Counted from the first letter of the stretch, positions 23,200 to 35,900 are shown. The stretch is DNA of 64,000 bases from Taenia hydatigena (GCA_036345935.2 JADWOT020001380.1:1-64000), one strand, 5' to 3'. A program made the numbers and translations. The notes: generated from the sequence alone by a model not told the origin.

Positions 23200-24190
23200 T
23201 AATAGTGCTTTAAGTCGTAACAAAACATCCCCATCACTGCTGTATACATACACACTGCGGCGCCTTCAGCCTTCCCTCACCCCAAGAACACCAAATAAGA
23301 CACAACATTTGGGCAGAATACACATCTATTCCACATATCGACGACCCACTCGGCGAAGGTGAAACATCGGGAGAAATATGTGCCTCAATCACCAACACTT
23401 GTCATATAACAAACCACTGAAGCGTTGCACAGTCCCTCTCTTCGCCTCCAGCGCCATCCTCTATTCTCTTCTTGGTAATTGTGCCGCATGCGCAGTCTCC
23501 TCCTTACCTCCTATGGCCGAAGCGCCTTACGTAGGGAATGATGGGGATCTACCGACCACTATGCCTACAAGCAAAATTCACAATCCTGCCGACGATACAA
23601 CCTCAAGCCCATGACATTAACAGAACAACTAGGACTTGATGCGGCTATCAGTCTTAAACCTAGTGCCACATGGCAGCCATACGTCGACAAACTTAACTAA
23701 TTGCATTAGGCAGAATCAACACTCCTCAGTGCCATTAACCGACAGATATGGTCGTTAAACAACACACACACGCACACCCATACAAGTTGATAAGGAAATT
23801 AACTGCATATGTTAGATTCTGCAGACCCATACACACACTGCAACACACACCTGTAGCCGTCAATAAAAACGCCTCCTCGCGTAGGTTATGCATGCACGGA
23901 TGCTCCTCAACAAATTGGGTCGAATTTCTTCAGCATTAGCCAAACCACTTTCAAGCATATACAGCTCACACTAACCGCACTGCCGACTACTTCACAACTA
24001 CCTCGTATTGGCTTCACCGCACACCATACAACTGTCAAAGGCGACAGAACCTCAACATCCTATTTAAAAAAAATAAACAAGCAAAACTAATATTTGTAGG
24101 CCAATGATAACATCAGACTTAATTTATACAACATTTCGTCTTACAGGAAAGTACTCACCAGACTACCGCTTAGCACCAAAACACCGCATC
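23200..24190 (+). repeat. Old dispersed repeat, copy 2 (about 1 kb)
   Basis: Counterpart of 500-1640, with the same order of matching blocks (about 23320-23370, 23430-23590 and 24070-24110). The copies differ by many substitutions and indels. No mobile-element protein is recognised on either strand. Confidence 0.5.
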
Positions 24191-24469
24191 CAGTCTTTCA
24201 TAACTCCTCCGAGCACAAAGTCACGCTACTTATGTCCTGCGCAAGTGAAAATTCAACATCGAGCAGGGAAACCTTCAGCAGGATCGATTGGTCGAATGTC
24301 TGCAACACCACATCTGTCAACGACGACGACGATGACGACAAGTTCAAGGGCGCATAGTGCCGTCTCAGTGGACTCCCATGGGCTGGCTTCTACAGCCACA
24401 TTCTCCTTCTTCGATACCACCGTCAGCGACGATTCACGTTGTTGGTAGGACCCCATAACCAACTTGAGA

Positions 24470-27400
24470 CCTAACTAGTTAAATACAAAAATACTGCGCT
24501 ACCAAGTTTTGCACCCAAAATTAGCACCCAGTACTGTTCAATAATGTCTACATGCTTATCACAAAATACACCAAGGAAAAAAAATACTCTTGCCGGACTT
24601 TGCACCTACAACGAATCTAGCACCGTGTAGTGCCAGGTGATTGGTAGATTTTTATCTTTGTTTCCAACAGATTAGGTCCCTCCTGCCATAATCTCCCCCT
24701 TTTGATATCATCTACTATCCAACCAACCGCCAGGACAGCTTTAACTGCTCCCCTTCAAATTACTCTGCGAAACGAACAAGCGATGAAAAGTGCTGTTGCT
24801 GGATAACAAAATCTCGTCCAAATTCAATTCCTCATGTTCATTCAATAAAAAAATTTGTATGCGTTTCGACTTGTTCATGTACATGCACACAACTATAAAC
24901 AAGTCAACTTGATCCATTCCAAATACATAAACTGAGAAGCAACATAAAATACATTCACGCACAGTGAAAAAGTCAGTAAATACAAAGATAAAAGGCATAC
25001 ACTTCAAAATACAAACAAATCCGAATTCAAGAAAAGGGCCTAGAGAATATTTCAAAATAGCTCCTTAGCACCCCTACCCATTTCCACCCCGATTCGCCGG
25101 CCTTTCTCAACGCGATCATAAGCCTGCCTATGAGCTCAACACTAACCTCACATCCATCTCGTCTGTTTACCTGCTGACCATGCAATTATCCAATGCTTGA
25201 ACCAAAAAAGCTAACACCTATCGCTATGCCATCAAGCGCAACAATATCATCCATGGCAAGATCCGCATCGCAGGTCAAAGAAGACGTCCCCGCAAATGAC
25301 TTAAAAACCCCACATTGCATATCATTCCACACGACCATCACATGTAGCTTCATCACTACTGTAAATCCGTAGTATCCGAAACGTACAGAAGGGAAAAAGT
25401 GGGAAAGCCGATCCACAAACGTCCGATGACCCGCCACATCAGCACATACAAGCAAATATAATACATTAAAAACCAAGCATTTAAGACCGCAGCAAGGCAA
25501 CGTCTGTGCAGCAATGCGAAAGTGCCCAGCGGAGAGTTACAGGTCTCTCAGCAACCATCCTCCTGCTCCTCAATCAGCCTCAAACACTAACTCATGTCAG
25601 AGCTGGACCCACATAACAAGTTTCACAAAGATACTCTCAACACACGACCGTGGTCTCGAAGTCAAGAAACGACCGAATCGCGAAGTGCCCCGCACACTCC
25701 ATACATTTCCCGCCAAAGCAGACAATATAGGCATAAAAGTAACACACCTACTACCATACATAAATACGAAAGGATCTACGAAGAGGTGATAAGAACACGT
25801 TGCATAAAATAGCAACCAATAAAATACAACCTAATCGTACCTAAGAAATGCAATGAGTAACAGCGATGGCGAGATTCGCACTCAGTGTTGCTAGGACACA
25901 ATTCCACGCCCAGCAGATAATGCAGCATCAAAAATATACATTCCTGTCAAGTGAAATAATGAAGACCAACATTAATACCAAGTGAGTCCCAGTTCTTACT
26001 GAAGTTTCTCCTTTCTAAACAAATGACGCCTTACAGCTAAAATTCAAGCACGCCTTCCAACACCAGACGCTTCACACAGCAACGAAGACTCAAATCAACC
26101 GCGTAAAGACGATTCGGCACAACAAAATCGCACGATTAAATTTTGCTATTCCACAAAAAAATTGGTCTCCAAATTCAGTCTGCTCTGTCTCTTGTATTCG
26201 ATAAAATGCATACAACGCCAAAACTCAACAATGACGATAGATTGACAGGCATGTATTTATACGCATGTGCAAAGTAGTAATCCCCAATAAACAGCCAAAA
26301 TAAGTTTCCTAAAAGAGAAAGGACTATGACCATACAATATCGCTCACTCAAGGCCTAACTTGATTGTTCGAACTAGGTCAGCCAGGTTTCCCGAATGTTC
26401 ATTTCGTTGGATTTAGCGTGACAGTGCCGTCAAAGATTCGATTCAAATCATTGGCAAACACCACAAGACATTCGAGACCAAAGGTAAGGTATGTGGTTTC
26501 GAGCGCGTGTATTTTCTAGGTTTAATGATGCTTGCATTACTTTGTTTGTTCTGACTACCGGTTTCAGACACTTGGGTGGCCACATTGCCCCAGTTGGGTG
26601 GACTGGCCTCCAAGCCATGCCTACAGCCCCGTTCTCTCTGCTTGCTGAATCTGCATATTCTGCTTTAGTATTGTCTCATTTTGCCATCAAGGAAGGCTTG
26701 GCTTGCAGCAGTACTTATATACATTAAGGTGACTGATATTATATCGTCACTTTTGTGAGGTTATTATTGAAAATGTGTCGAGCTTGCTTAGGACCTTTAA
26801 ATCTATTGAAGTTTGATAGTCTGCAACAAGTCTGTAGAGAGATTTACGGTACCACCGATAAGGTGTGCAATCAGCATAAAGTTTGAACCCCCGTCGTTTT
26901 CCCGGTGGGCTGTGCATGAATCCACAACTTGTACATTCATTTTGCACAAACGAATTCCATTTGTTTGTTTATTTTATGTTCCCTAACACGTGTTTCGTGC
27001 AACTTTTGGGTTACGGAAGTCTAATTAGCAATGTTATCGACGTCAAGCGACAACGGATGCGTATGATTGCGCCCTTTACTCTACTGAGCATCATAAACGT
27101 TAACGTAAATACAAAACGCGCGCATTCAACGAATGCAACTGTGGGACCCTGCGACTTGCCTTAGGGTAAAATTAGGCATACCGCTTGAGCAAAACAAATA
27201 TGCTCAGTGCGTGGATGGAACCAGAAATACTAGCTTGGTATGGAGGTTGGGCCACTCAACGAAGTCGCAATGGTCATCCAAGTGATCGTAGATGAGACTG
27301 ACAGCTGAACAATCAAAAAACGTGCAAATTTGTGTGCTACATACCCTTGTTACTGCGCCAAGTAGTAGTGACATGGTGTTTGGTATGCAAACGAGCTTTT

Positions 27401-27985
27401 GATGAATAAACAATGGAACATCTAAGCTGTGGTGAAGCCGTTGAAAAGAGGGTTTGTATAGTCATGTTTTGAGGGTTCATCCGTTTTCTGTAACGTACTA
27501 TATAAAGTGGTCGTTTACTGGCCATTTTAGACGGATGTTGCTTGCATTGGACACGAGGTAGCCGATGAACACGTAGGGTCGTGGTGGTCTATTGTTTGTC
27601 TGTGGAACGTCAACACCATTGTCTCTGTTGTGATTTTTATATTTCCTTCCATGCATCTCTGTTGGAATCTGGTAGCGTTGCCATTTCCCTTCGGTATTTC
27701 CGAATTACTAATTATTAATAAAGTAAGGCGAAACGTCGCAAATAAGTTAGTAGGTTGAGTTGACACACCTTTATAACAACTGATTGTCCGTGTAGTTGAG
27801 CCTAAGTTAGTAGTCCACAGAAAAGATGGCCACAAAACAAATCAACTACGTGTGAAAAAACACTGCATTTATGTGTAATGGTAGTTCGGATACATGCTGG
27901 TCATTGTGGTATCACAATGTGAAGGTAAACTTGTCTTGCCAAAACCGGTATTAAAAGTTTTTAATGATAAAACGCAAAACTTTTA
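24470..27985. other. No recognised gene; base-skew switch inside
   Basis: A/C-rich up to about 26.4 kb, then G/T-rich. A minus-strand open frame of 104 codons at 25186-25500 has protein-like composition (CDADLAMDDIVALDG) but matches no family I know and lacks clear splice sites. No continuation of the receptor gene's kinase-homology or cyclase domain was recognised here. Confidence 0.4.
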
Positions 27986-27989
27986 AAGC

Positions 27990-29140
27990 AATCGCCTCCT
28001 ACCTATGTTAAGAGGAGGTATCTGTACATATTGTGACGAAATGGAAGTATTCTGTATGTAAGCACCTGTTGGTAGTAAGGCGGTAGTCTGTGTTATCGCG
28101 ACGCCAACGAGTCTTCCCTTTAGATTCAGCATCACGTTTTATGTAATCGTTAAAACGGCGAAGAGCTGAGGCACTTGGCTCCTACGTCTGTCGTAAGGAG
28201 CCGTCGGTAGAAATTGACGAAATGGAGGTTTTCTGTACGTGAGCACCTCTTGGCGATAGGGCGGAGGTCTCTGTAATTGCGGTACCGACGCGTGTTTCCT
28301 TTACAATCCGTATCACGGTTTTTATTGTTGAGACAGAACTGCTGAGCTTGTCGGCTCGTACGTCTGTTGTAAGGAGCCGTGAGTAGAGATTGTGACGAAA
28401 TGGAGGTGTTCTGTGCGTGAGGACCTCTTGGCAATAGGGCTGTAGTCTGTATCATCGCGGCACCGACGCGTCTCTCCTTTGCGATCCGATTCACGCTTTT
28501 TATTGTTAAGCAGATCAAATGATCCAGTCGCGTTTTTTCTTTGTCATGAGGAGCTGTCGAGTCAGATTGCGATGAAATGGAAGTATTGTGCATGTGAGCA
28601 CCCCTTGGTAGTATGCCGGTAGTCTGTGTTATCGCAGCATCGACGCGTCCTTCATTTGTAATCCGTTTCAGGTTTTCTGTTGTTGAGACAGAACTGCAAA
28701 ACTTGTCAGGTCCTACGTCTGTTACATAAGCCGTGGGTGGGGATTGTGACAAAATGAAGTGTTCTGTACGTGAGCACAACTTGGTAATATGGCAGTAGTC
28801 AAAAATAACTAGGCACAGATGCGTCTAGCCTTTACAATCAGTAACACAATTTTTTTTGTTTAGACACATCGGATAGGCACTAAACCGCCATCGCGGCATT
28901 AACGAATCACCACTTCATATTTGGAAAGACGTTTTACACTGTTGAAACGAAGAATTGGTCATGCAGTCGCCGATTGCGATGGTGATGAGGTGCTGTCGGT
29001 AGAGATTGCGAGGAGTTGGAAGTATTCTGTATGTGGGCACCTCTTGAGAGTAGTAGGGCGGTAGTCTGTTGTCGCGGCACCGACGAATCTCTCATTTTTA
29101 TTTGGTATGACGCTTTATATTGTTGAGACGGAGGATTGGT
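27990..29140 (+). repeat. Tandem array of about 178-bp units (six units)
   Basis: Six diverged units start near 27990, 28178, 28353, 28533, 28711 and 28950. Each carries tctg..gta.ggagc.gt, gattg.gacgaaatgga, gtgagcacctcttgg.a.tagggc, ggtagtctgt..tatcgcggc, accgacgcgtct and a distal ttattgttgagacag. The minus strand through three units stays open for 209 codons (28150-28779), giving an in-frame repeat of 59 residues with the shared peptide NTSISSQS. A related shorter array is at 45075-45480. The period resembles a satellite monomer. A protein-coding or RNA role is not shown. Confidence 0.85.
28150..28779 (-). CDS. Open frame through tandem array (59-residue repeat)
   Basis: Unrecognised. A 209-codon frame runs through three units of the 178-bp array. 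Because the period is close to a multiple of three, the same peptide recurs: QTT..LPRG.H..NTSISSQS at about residues 52-72 and again at 111-131, with a partial third copy at the start. No signal peptide, membrane segment or known domain is seen. The frame closes in neighbouring units, and the stops in the other units argue for non-coding repeats that happen to be open. I rate true coding as unlikely. Confidence 0.15.
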   Translation of the reverse strand: MCSRTEHFILSQSPPTAYVTDVGPDKFCSSVSTTENLKRITNEGRVDAAITQTTGILPRGAHMHNTSISSQSDSTAPHDKEKTRLDHLICLTIKSVNRIAKERRVGAAMIQTTALLPRGPHAQNTSISSQSLLTAPYNRRTSRQAQQFCLNNKNRDTDCKGNTRRYRNYRDLRPIAKRCSRTENLHFVNFYRRLLTTDVGAKCLSSSPF

Positions 29141-29835
29141 CAGAATTATTTCGTTGCATTGCTAAGCAACGCGAGTGTACGTCTGAAAGAGACAAAGGAG
29201 TGATTGGGAAAGGAGCAGAGAGATGAGAAGCCGAGGGCATGAAATGGGACAGGGTGAGGAAGGATAAAAGGGAATTGAAAATGGCCGCCGTAAGTTGACT
29301 ATGCACAGTGCTGTGGTGCAGTATTCTGCATTTCTCTGCCTCTTTCTCTTGTCTACTCCGGAACTGATTCACCTACCCACTCCTCTAGCCATCAGAATGA
29401 GTAAAACTTGAAGAAATATACCTATTGCTAGGAATTGCGACTTTTCAGTAGCACACTCGAAGAGGCTAAAGATAGTTTTCCTATCCATGTGATTGACATT
29501 GGATATCAGATTTGATGAAAATGAAATGACGCACGCAAATTAAATAATGAGAAGGGGGAGGAGGATGGAAAAAGTTGGCACGAGGGGAGGAGAGGCGAGG
29601 AGGAGAAACTGGTGGCATAACTTACCCCTAATTTCTACTCTAGGTATCTGTTTCGGCTTTTAGAAGGAAAACACTCCTCCCTGATTACATGCTGCAGACC
29701 TAGTGTACATAACTCCATTGCATTCCTCTTACTTCAAATAATTAATAACATTCGTATGCAGCACTACTTGAACACGACTAGAGCCATTAACACATTGCGC
29801 TTGCATTTATCGCTGCCGACACGGACATAACGTAC
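29141..29835. other. Probable intron or 3' flank of receptor gene
   Basis: Lies directly after the donor site of the last recognised receptor exon. It contains purine-rich tracts (about 29545-29610) but no exon resembling the continuation of a kinase-homology domain, on inspection of all three minus frames over 29400-29760. Confidence 0.4.
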
Positions 29836-29979
29836 ATTTAGTTGAGCAAGCCTTCCTATTCGCGACCTCCGTAGAGGCTCTTCAATCATGCTCGACGCTG
29901 CAATCGAGGCTCGAGAAGTAGGCGGGAGTGCATGGAAGGAAGTACGGACATTCGAACTCGACACCGCATCCATTTGCAA
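29836..29979 (-). CDS. Receptor cyclase exon: start of kinase-homology region
   Basis: 144 nt, phase 0 in and out. The acceptor is accaaacccctcag and the donor is GTACGT. It encodes SSSNVRTSFHALPPTSRASI, then MIEEPLRRSRIGRLAQLN. The Ser/Arg-rich stretch before a G...LN segment resembles the region ahead of the G..VAIK strand in the kinase-homology domain. The exon carrying that strand was not found downstream. Confidence 0.65.
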
Positions 29980-32900
29980 CTGAGGGGTTTGGTGAGATTG
30001 AAAGTTATAGACCATTCAGTTAACAACACTTTTAGGCTAAAATATTCTTTTGTTATTTAACTCTTCCAAAACATTCTCACGTCACCGCATTCATCCGCCA
30101 GTGGGTTTCCATCTTCATCGCTGAATGTAAAATCGCCTTCCACAAAAACGAGTTTGAGTGAATTAGAGTGCCGAATCTTACACACAATCCGTCTAAATTG
30201 ACCACATCAGTGGAGATGCACAATTCGCTCTACCTGTATACCAACACAATTACCAAGTAGATAAGACCAACGTTGAACAATCCAAGTAGATTTATCAGTA
30301 GAATAGTTTGTACTGGCTCTAAAGGATAGATACGCAGCAAGAAAGGAAATGAAATCTGGTGGTAGTCTAGTATCACTCTTTTCGCATACCAATTCCACAA
30401 GGCGCAAGTAGGTAGCATGTACGTTGAGGTCCGCGTCCATCGCCTGGCCATTTCATTGTACTCCTTGGCTGGGAGAGCATTAGTGGATGATGGATACATC
30501 AATGAGATTGAAGATGTCTGCATATCTCTTTGCTTGGACTCCAATATTAGCCATCTCAGTGACGTTTGACTTGAGGGAGAAGAGGAGGAGGTTGAAGATG
30601 TCTTGCGATATATCGCCATTTTCAATTTGATAATGGAAGATGATGGAGGGCAGTGTAGGCGCCTTGATGTGTGAGAGGGTGCGCAGTGGTTGGAAGAGAC
30701 TGGCAGAGGGGGCGATACTGCTACCACCCTCTTGCAGCAATTGGGCTTGAATCAGTCGCATTGCTAGCGCTGCCGCACTAGCCACTGAGAGGTTGATGCG
30801 CTGCCAAGAGTAAACCAACTCATCAGCTCACAAGAAATCCTCTATGCTCTCATGCGTATGTTCATGGGTAGGAGTTAGTTCACTGCTAGAGGTAGCACCC
30901 ACGCTCTCTTCCTCCTCCATTAAACAAAGGTTGGGTGTTGAAATACGTTACTGTTAAATTTGATGGCCGAATTTACCTGTGTGAACACCAGTCTCGTATC
31001 CTCCTATTCACCCTAGAAGTTATGACATCGCGCTGCTCTATGGAATGCCTTTCAACTGAGCTATTAAGGATTTTACAGGTAGACATCGATTTAAAAGCGG
31101 CAGTGTGTGCAATAAAACAGATCTGCAAAACACCTGTTCTTAGTGCATCACCTCATAACTAAAATCATGTTGGTGGCGCTGTTGTTTACGGCAGTCGGAG
31201 TTTTTCGCCGCTAATTGCAAAATCACCTAAAGGATGCAAAATTTGTGTTGCCTGCGTGTAGTTAAAATGTAGGAGAAATGTAGAATGAGGGCGAAGTGAT
31301 GCAGATTACCTCCTTATACGATATTGACACCTCATTGTATCTGGTGCCCTTGGGCAGTGCTGTGACAACGATTAGCGAACGACCAGCAGCCCATGTGGGT
31401 CCAGCTCGAGGCAAATGCGCTCCCCATGCACGCAAGGCATCGTAAGTAAGCATATCCGTGGGATCCACTTGCATGAGTGCGATCCGCCCTTGCTTGATTC
31501 TGCCGAAGTTCTTAACGCCCGCTACGAATTTCACTGCCAGTTCTGGTCTTGCTAATATCAGCGCCGCTGAAAAAGAGGTCCAAGCGAGTAAAGAAGGAAA
31601 ACAACTCGCATGGGGATCAAATTGATCGCTTACCGTCCAAACGATCTTCCAATGGCTCTAGTAATCTCGTAAAATTTGTCGCCGATGCGATATGGACACT
31701 AGTTAAGAGTTCAAGCACGCTGTGCCTGTTTCTGGCGAGGCGAAGTGTTGATAGGATTGATTCTAATGTCTCAGGAATGTAGAAGATGGTAGTGTGTAAA
31801 TCGTAGAACATTGTAATGCGCCTCCATCCATTGTTGACGAGATAGACAAGAATGCCTCGTAGAATAGTCTTGCGCTGAACTACAACGGATACCGCAGCGA
31901 TGGGTGGAGTGGGTGAACCATGACTGCTGTCGGTGAGGTGGTTGACAAAGACAGAGGTGGAACCCAACACTTGACAGTAGTAGGAGATCTGGTAGAGTTG
32001 AGATCGTTGCGGCTCCTTTGGGTTACCAAGATTGATCCATTCGTTCACCATATTACAGTCGCTAGCTAAGGGAGGCCCCAGTAACACGCTGAACTCCGCA
32101 GAGTTTGACGCGTTTTGCTGAAATTGCAAAACAATTATTTCCATGCGTCCGAAACACATTTTGGTGGCGAGTACATGTGATAAAACATTTTCATTCTCTC
32201 CACCGCTACTTGCAATGACGTGTGCCACAATTGGTTAAGGATGAAAATGCGGAAGCAGTGGGATTGGGTTGTTATCTACAAGGCGCAGCTATGCCATCCA
32301 GCAAATTGGACGTTTTACTAAGGGTGCTACCTACCGATTCGAGTCCCGCACAACTGACCTTTTGGCATATATAGGGCTAGAATTTTGTTAAAGACCAGCA
32401 AATGTTTGAAGAAATATATATAGTGCAGAAACCAATCTGTTAAGAAATATGTACTATGATTAGGTCTTCTCTGAAGCAACTGAATAATTGAGCATTTTAA
32501 TCAAAGCGATTTGTAGAGATTTGTATGAAAAACTAGACGCTGGCAAGTAGGAGCATGAGAAAAGATAATCATACTCATGCGCCATCGCCTTGTCTTAAAT
32601 AATGGATGCAAGATTTTGATTTGCGATTCTCAAATTGTAACCGTGCTTGATGTGTTAGAGTGCGTCAGAAATGCCTGCGACCCAGGAATGCCTATGCACA
32701 GCGGTCATGATTCCCCGGTATTCAATACAGATGTGTGATGGGCGCGCTAGTGATTAGTTTAGGGTTACGGTCAACCAGGTGCGTGAGATTGCGAGGCGCT
32801 CTGTGCTTCCGTCACCTCTCATTGGCCTCTCTGTTACCACGCACGCACGCACCCAACTTTCACACACGTTCGCTCGTCTCCGCCACTCAAATAAGGCAGT

Positions 32901-35900
32901 TTTGTAGTGTCTGCCTGTCATCCAATCAGTCAAAGGAGAAGAAACTGCATCAAATCCTTTGTCAAACAGCAACATATCAAAAGGAACCACGTCAATCCAT
33001 ATCGAGGGGTAATAAAGTGCCAGATCAACCCATATCAAATTCCATTCCAATCCCTAGGGTGATTAAAAGTGGGTATTTTGTGGAAGGCAGATTGCATTTA
33101 TCAACCACTGAGCCAAACCGCATGACACACAAAGCCAAACCGGTTACTGTAACCAAGCATGCAGCATCTTCATGCATGCATATGAGGCTAACACCTTCAC
33201 ACGAGGACATCAGTACGAATTCACCTTCAATGTGCAACCTTCACGACCTCTCATCTCTAGTGAAAACTATATAGCGGAATTTTGGAAATAAATTAGACCT
33301 CCACGGTCCTCTGATTCAGTGTCTGCTCCTTCATGCGTGGTCTGCTAAGCACACCACACTTGCACACCCGTCATCGTCATGAGGCACAATTTACTGACCC
33401 CGTACACTCTAATGAGAGATCTCTCTCGCGCTTAAACTATAACTATTCAACTGGCAAATATTTCAAACTGACCCCATTTAAAATCGTCTGCGAATCTGCT
33501 TACCCACTTGGAAACAACTTTGCTTCTCTCCTTGATTCACGCTCATGATTTAATTGTAGCGTTCTTTTGGTGCTTGCGCCACTACAATACAAAGAGAGAA
33601 ACATTTGACAAGCACGAATGTCAGCGACAAACAGCGCCACCAGCTCTGAAACGCGTTGGGTGCAAAGGTTTAGATCTGCTTCTTGTGTTACTGGTCCTTC
33701 CATGTCGCATGTACTTTAGAATTGAAGATTCTGAACATAAATCCTATCATCGCTGCCTGCATTCCCTAAAATTATTTTTTATATCCTCCACCAAAAAGAG
33801 CATTTTATACAGATGCCACACGTTGATTTCATTTAAACGAAATCACCTTCTTCGGACACATAGGCTAGGACAAATGCTAAAGACCAACAACTTGCCGATA
33901 AAATGCGTGTGATGTAGAATCTAGGCCGTTATAAATTATGCATCATTACGTAATATCGGTGACTAGGTTCATTTTGAGACAACAGATTGGTGGGAAACGC
34001 ATAAGAAAATGGTATGGTAGAGATTGGTGTGCAGGCATAGAGATTAATAATTATGGATGCGTCGCGATGAACCCCAAACACTTAGCGTGCTTGATGGCAT
34101 GAATATTTCTGGAGTGCCTTTAGTTCTAAAATGCCTCGCATCGTTTCACTTTTAAGAAGTAGCCTCTACCGCGGATACACTCTGGACAATTCGAGACCCT
34201 GGCGCTTAGCGCAGCCCCTATTATTACTCGGTACCACATATAGGTGTGCATTGAGTGTGTTTGTGATTAACACGTGATGATAATCAGCTCTGCTGCCATG
34301 CACGCACGCACCCATTCAACTTTCAGGCATATACATTCGTGTCCGTCACTCAAAAAGGCGGTCTTGTTGTATTTCTGTCTGCTACTCAACCTGGCAAAGG
34401 AAATAACAATGCTGTGTGCAATTCTTCAAAACCAATTTACTTAACACTATTTGTTATGATGCTACGCCGACTAGTTGCAATCTGCCTCTCTTCTATAAAC
34501 GCTTAAACAAATTTCGATCTCGTTGTCGTCGTTCTACTTTACACTTCATCAGATGGCAGTTATTTTGTGAGTACTTTATTGGAGCGATTTCTTCGCTGTT
34601 TTATCTAAAACCGCAAAGTGAATATCGCTTAGTGAAGTAAACACGGTTCAGACCCACTGCAGTTTAGATTCTCAACTGGTCAGCCAGTTGCCTTAAGGCA
34701 AGAAATGCGCAAGTTGCAACTTACCAGAATGCAACAGGAAGGACTTGACTTTGTGGTGACAAAATGAATTCTAACCTAATGGCGCGCTTTAATTATTTGC
34801 TTCTCGCTTTTTACCTTGAGGTGTACATTGCACTGGCAAACCTGTTAGCAAAATTATGAGTTACAGCAAGCTAAAGTAGTCGAAAGGGAAAAGGGTAAGA
34901 TAGATTAGAGGAAGGAAGTAAAGTAGTAGCAGTAGGAGGAAGAGAAGGGGTGGCAACGCAACTTCTAGTTTCTGCGATTTCTATCTGCTTTGTTTCCTTG
35001 ACGTCGTTGCGACGTTTGAAGGTGACGAGAGTAAGGATAGCGGGTCAGCGGGGCGGAGGCAGAAGTAAAGGTTGATAAGGAAACTGGAGGCGAGGTGGGC
35101 GAACCAGGGGGAGGTGTGGTAAAAAACGGGGATAAGCCGGAGAAGCAAAATGAGTAGTAGAAGGCTTTGCAACGCGTACGTAAGCACATCGGGCAGTTGT
35201 GTGTGATTTACGTCTTCGCATTTGACATGTGCGTGAACAATCTGTGGTACGTGTCGCGTAGTGTCTAGCAGTGGCGTCTGCTGGTGTCGGCTTTGCACAA
35301 CAGTCCCCCTTATAGGTTGCTTCCTAGTAGCAGACGTTTCCTTCCCATGTGCTTCTCTACTTTGGCTTAATTGATGTCACATCATAGCACACGTGGAGCT
35401 GGAGCAAAAGGAAGGGAACTAGAAGATCCACGAATACTAACGCACTCTGAAAGGGGTACATCGACGTGATGAGACATGATCTTTGGCCTTGTAAGTCATA
35501 AGCCTGATTCAGACCACAGCTGTCGTCGTGCCGTCGTCTGCATCGGCAAGGACACTGGGACTTGGTTCCTCATAACTGCAAAGATTAGCCAGTACCGCAG
35601 ATTGCGTGGAACTGAGGTTGATCAGTATCAGATTCCCTTCCTAATCACAAAAAGAAATTAAAAGAGATTCAAAAAAAATAAATGAACATTGTGTTTTTAT
35701 TCAAAATTATGCTCTTTGGTTGCAAAACCATCCTCGTCCACTCGCCTTACTTTCACAACTTTGTCACTAAAAGTAAGTCGAGGACAAGCGATGGTGATCA
35801 CAAATTAGCTCATAACTTTCGTCTTTCCACCTTAGTTTTGCGAATATGCCTACGCAGAAATGTAGTTACACGTTATTTTTTGATGCTTCATCCGCTAAAC

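Noticed and set aside
25186..25500. 104-codon minus frame as a continuation of the receptor cyclase
   Set aside because: None of the kinase-homology or cyclase motifs is present, and splice sites are not evident.
27990..29140. CRISPR array or spliced-leader/5S gene array
   Set aside because: Units are contiguous 178-bp monomers rather than short repeats with spacers, and they match neither 5S rRNA nor known spliced-leader sequences.
30207..30727. Long minus-strand frames of 165 and 77 codons read as single exons
   Set aside because: They mix true exon, intron and wrong-frame sequence. The spliced model with the WPG...PCG motif explains the region better.
32330..32355. B-box-like gattcgagtcccgc
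   Set aside because: No A-box, no foldable acceptor or anticodon arm upstream, so it is not a tRNA.
32735..33274. 179-codon plus-strand open frame
   Set aside because: No domain, overlaps dispersed repeat E, lies in the receptor intron, and one frame of this length is roughly expected by chance in the window.
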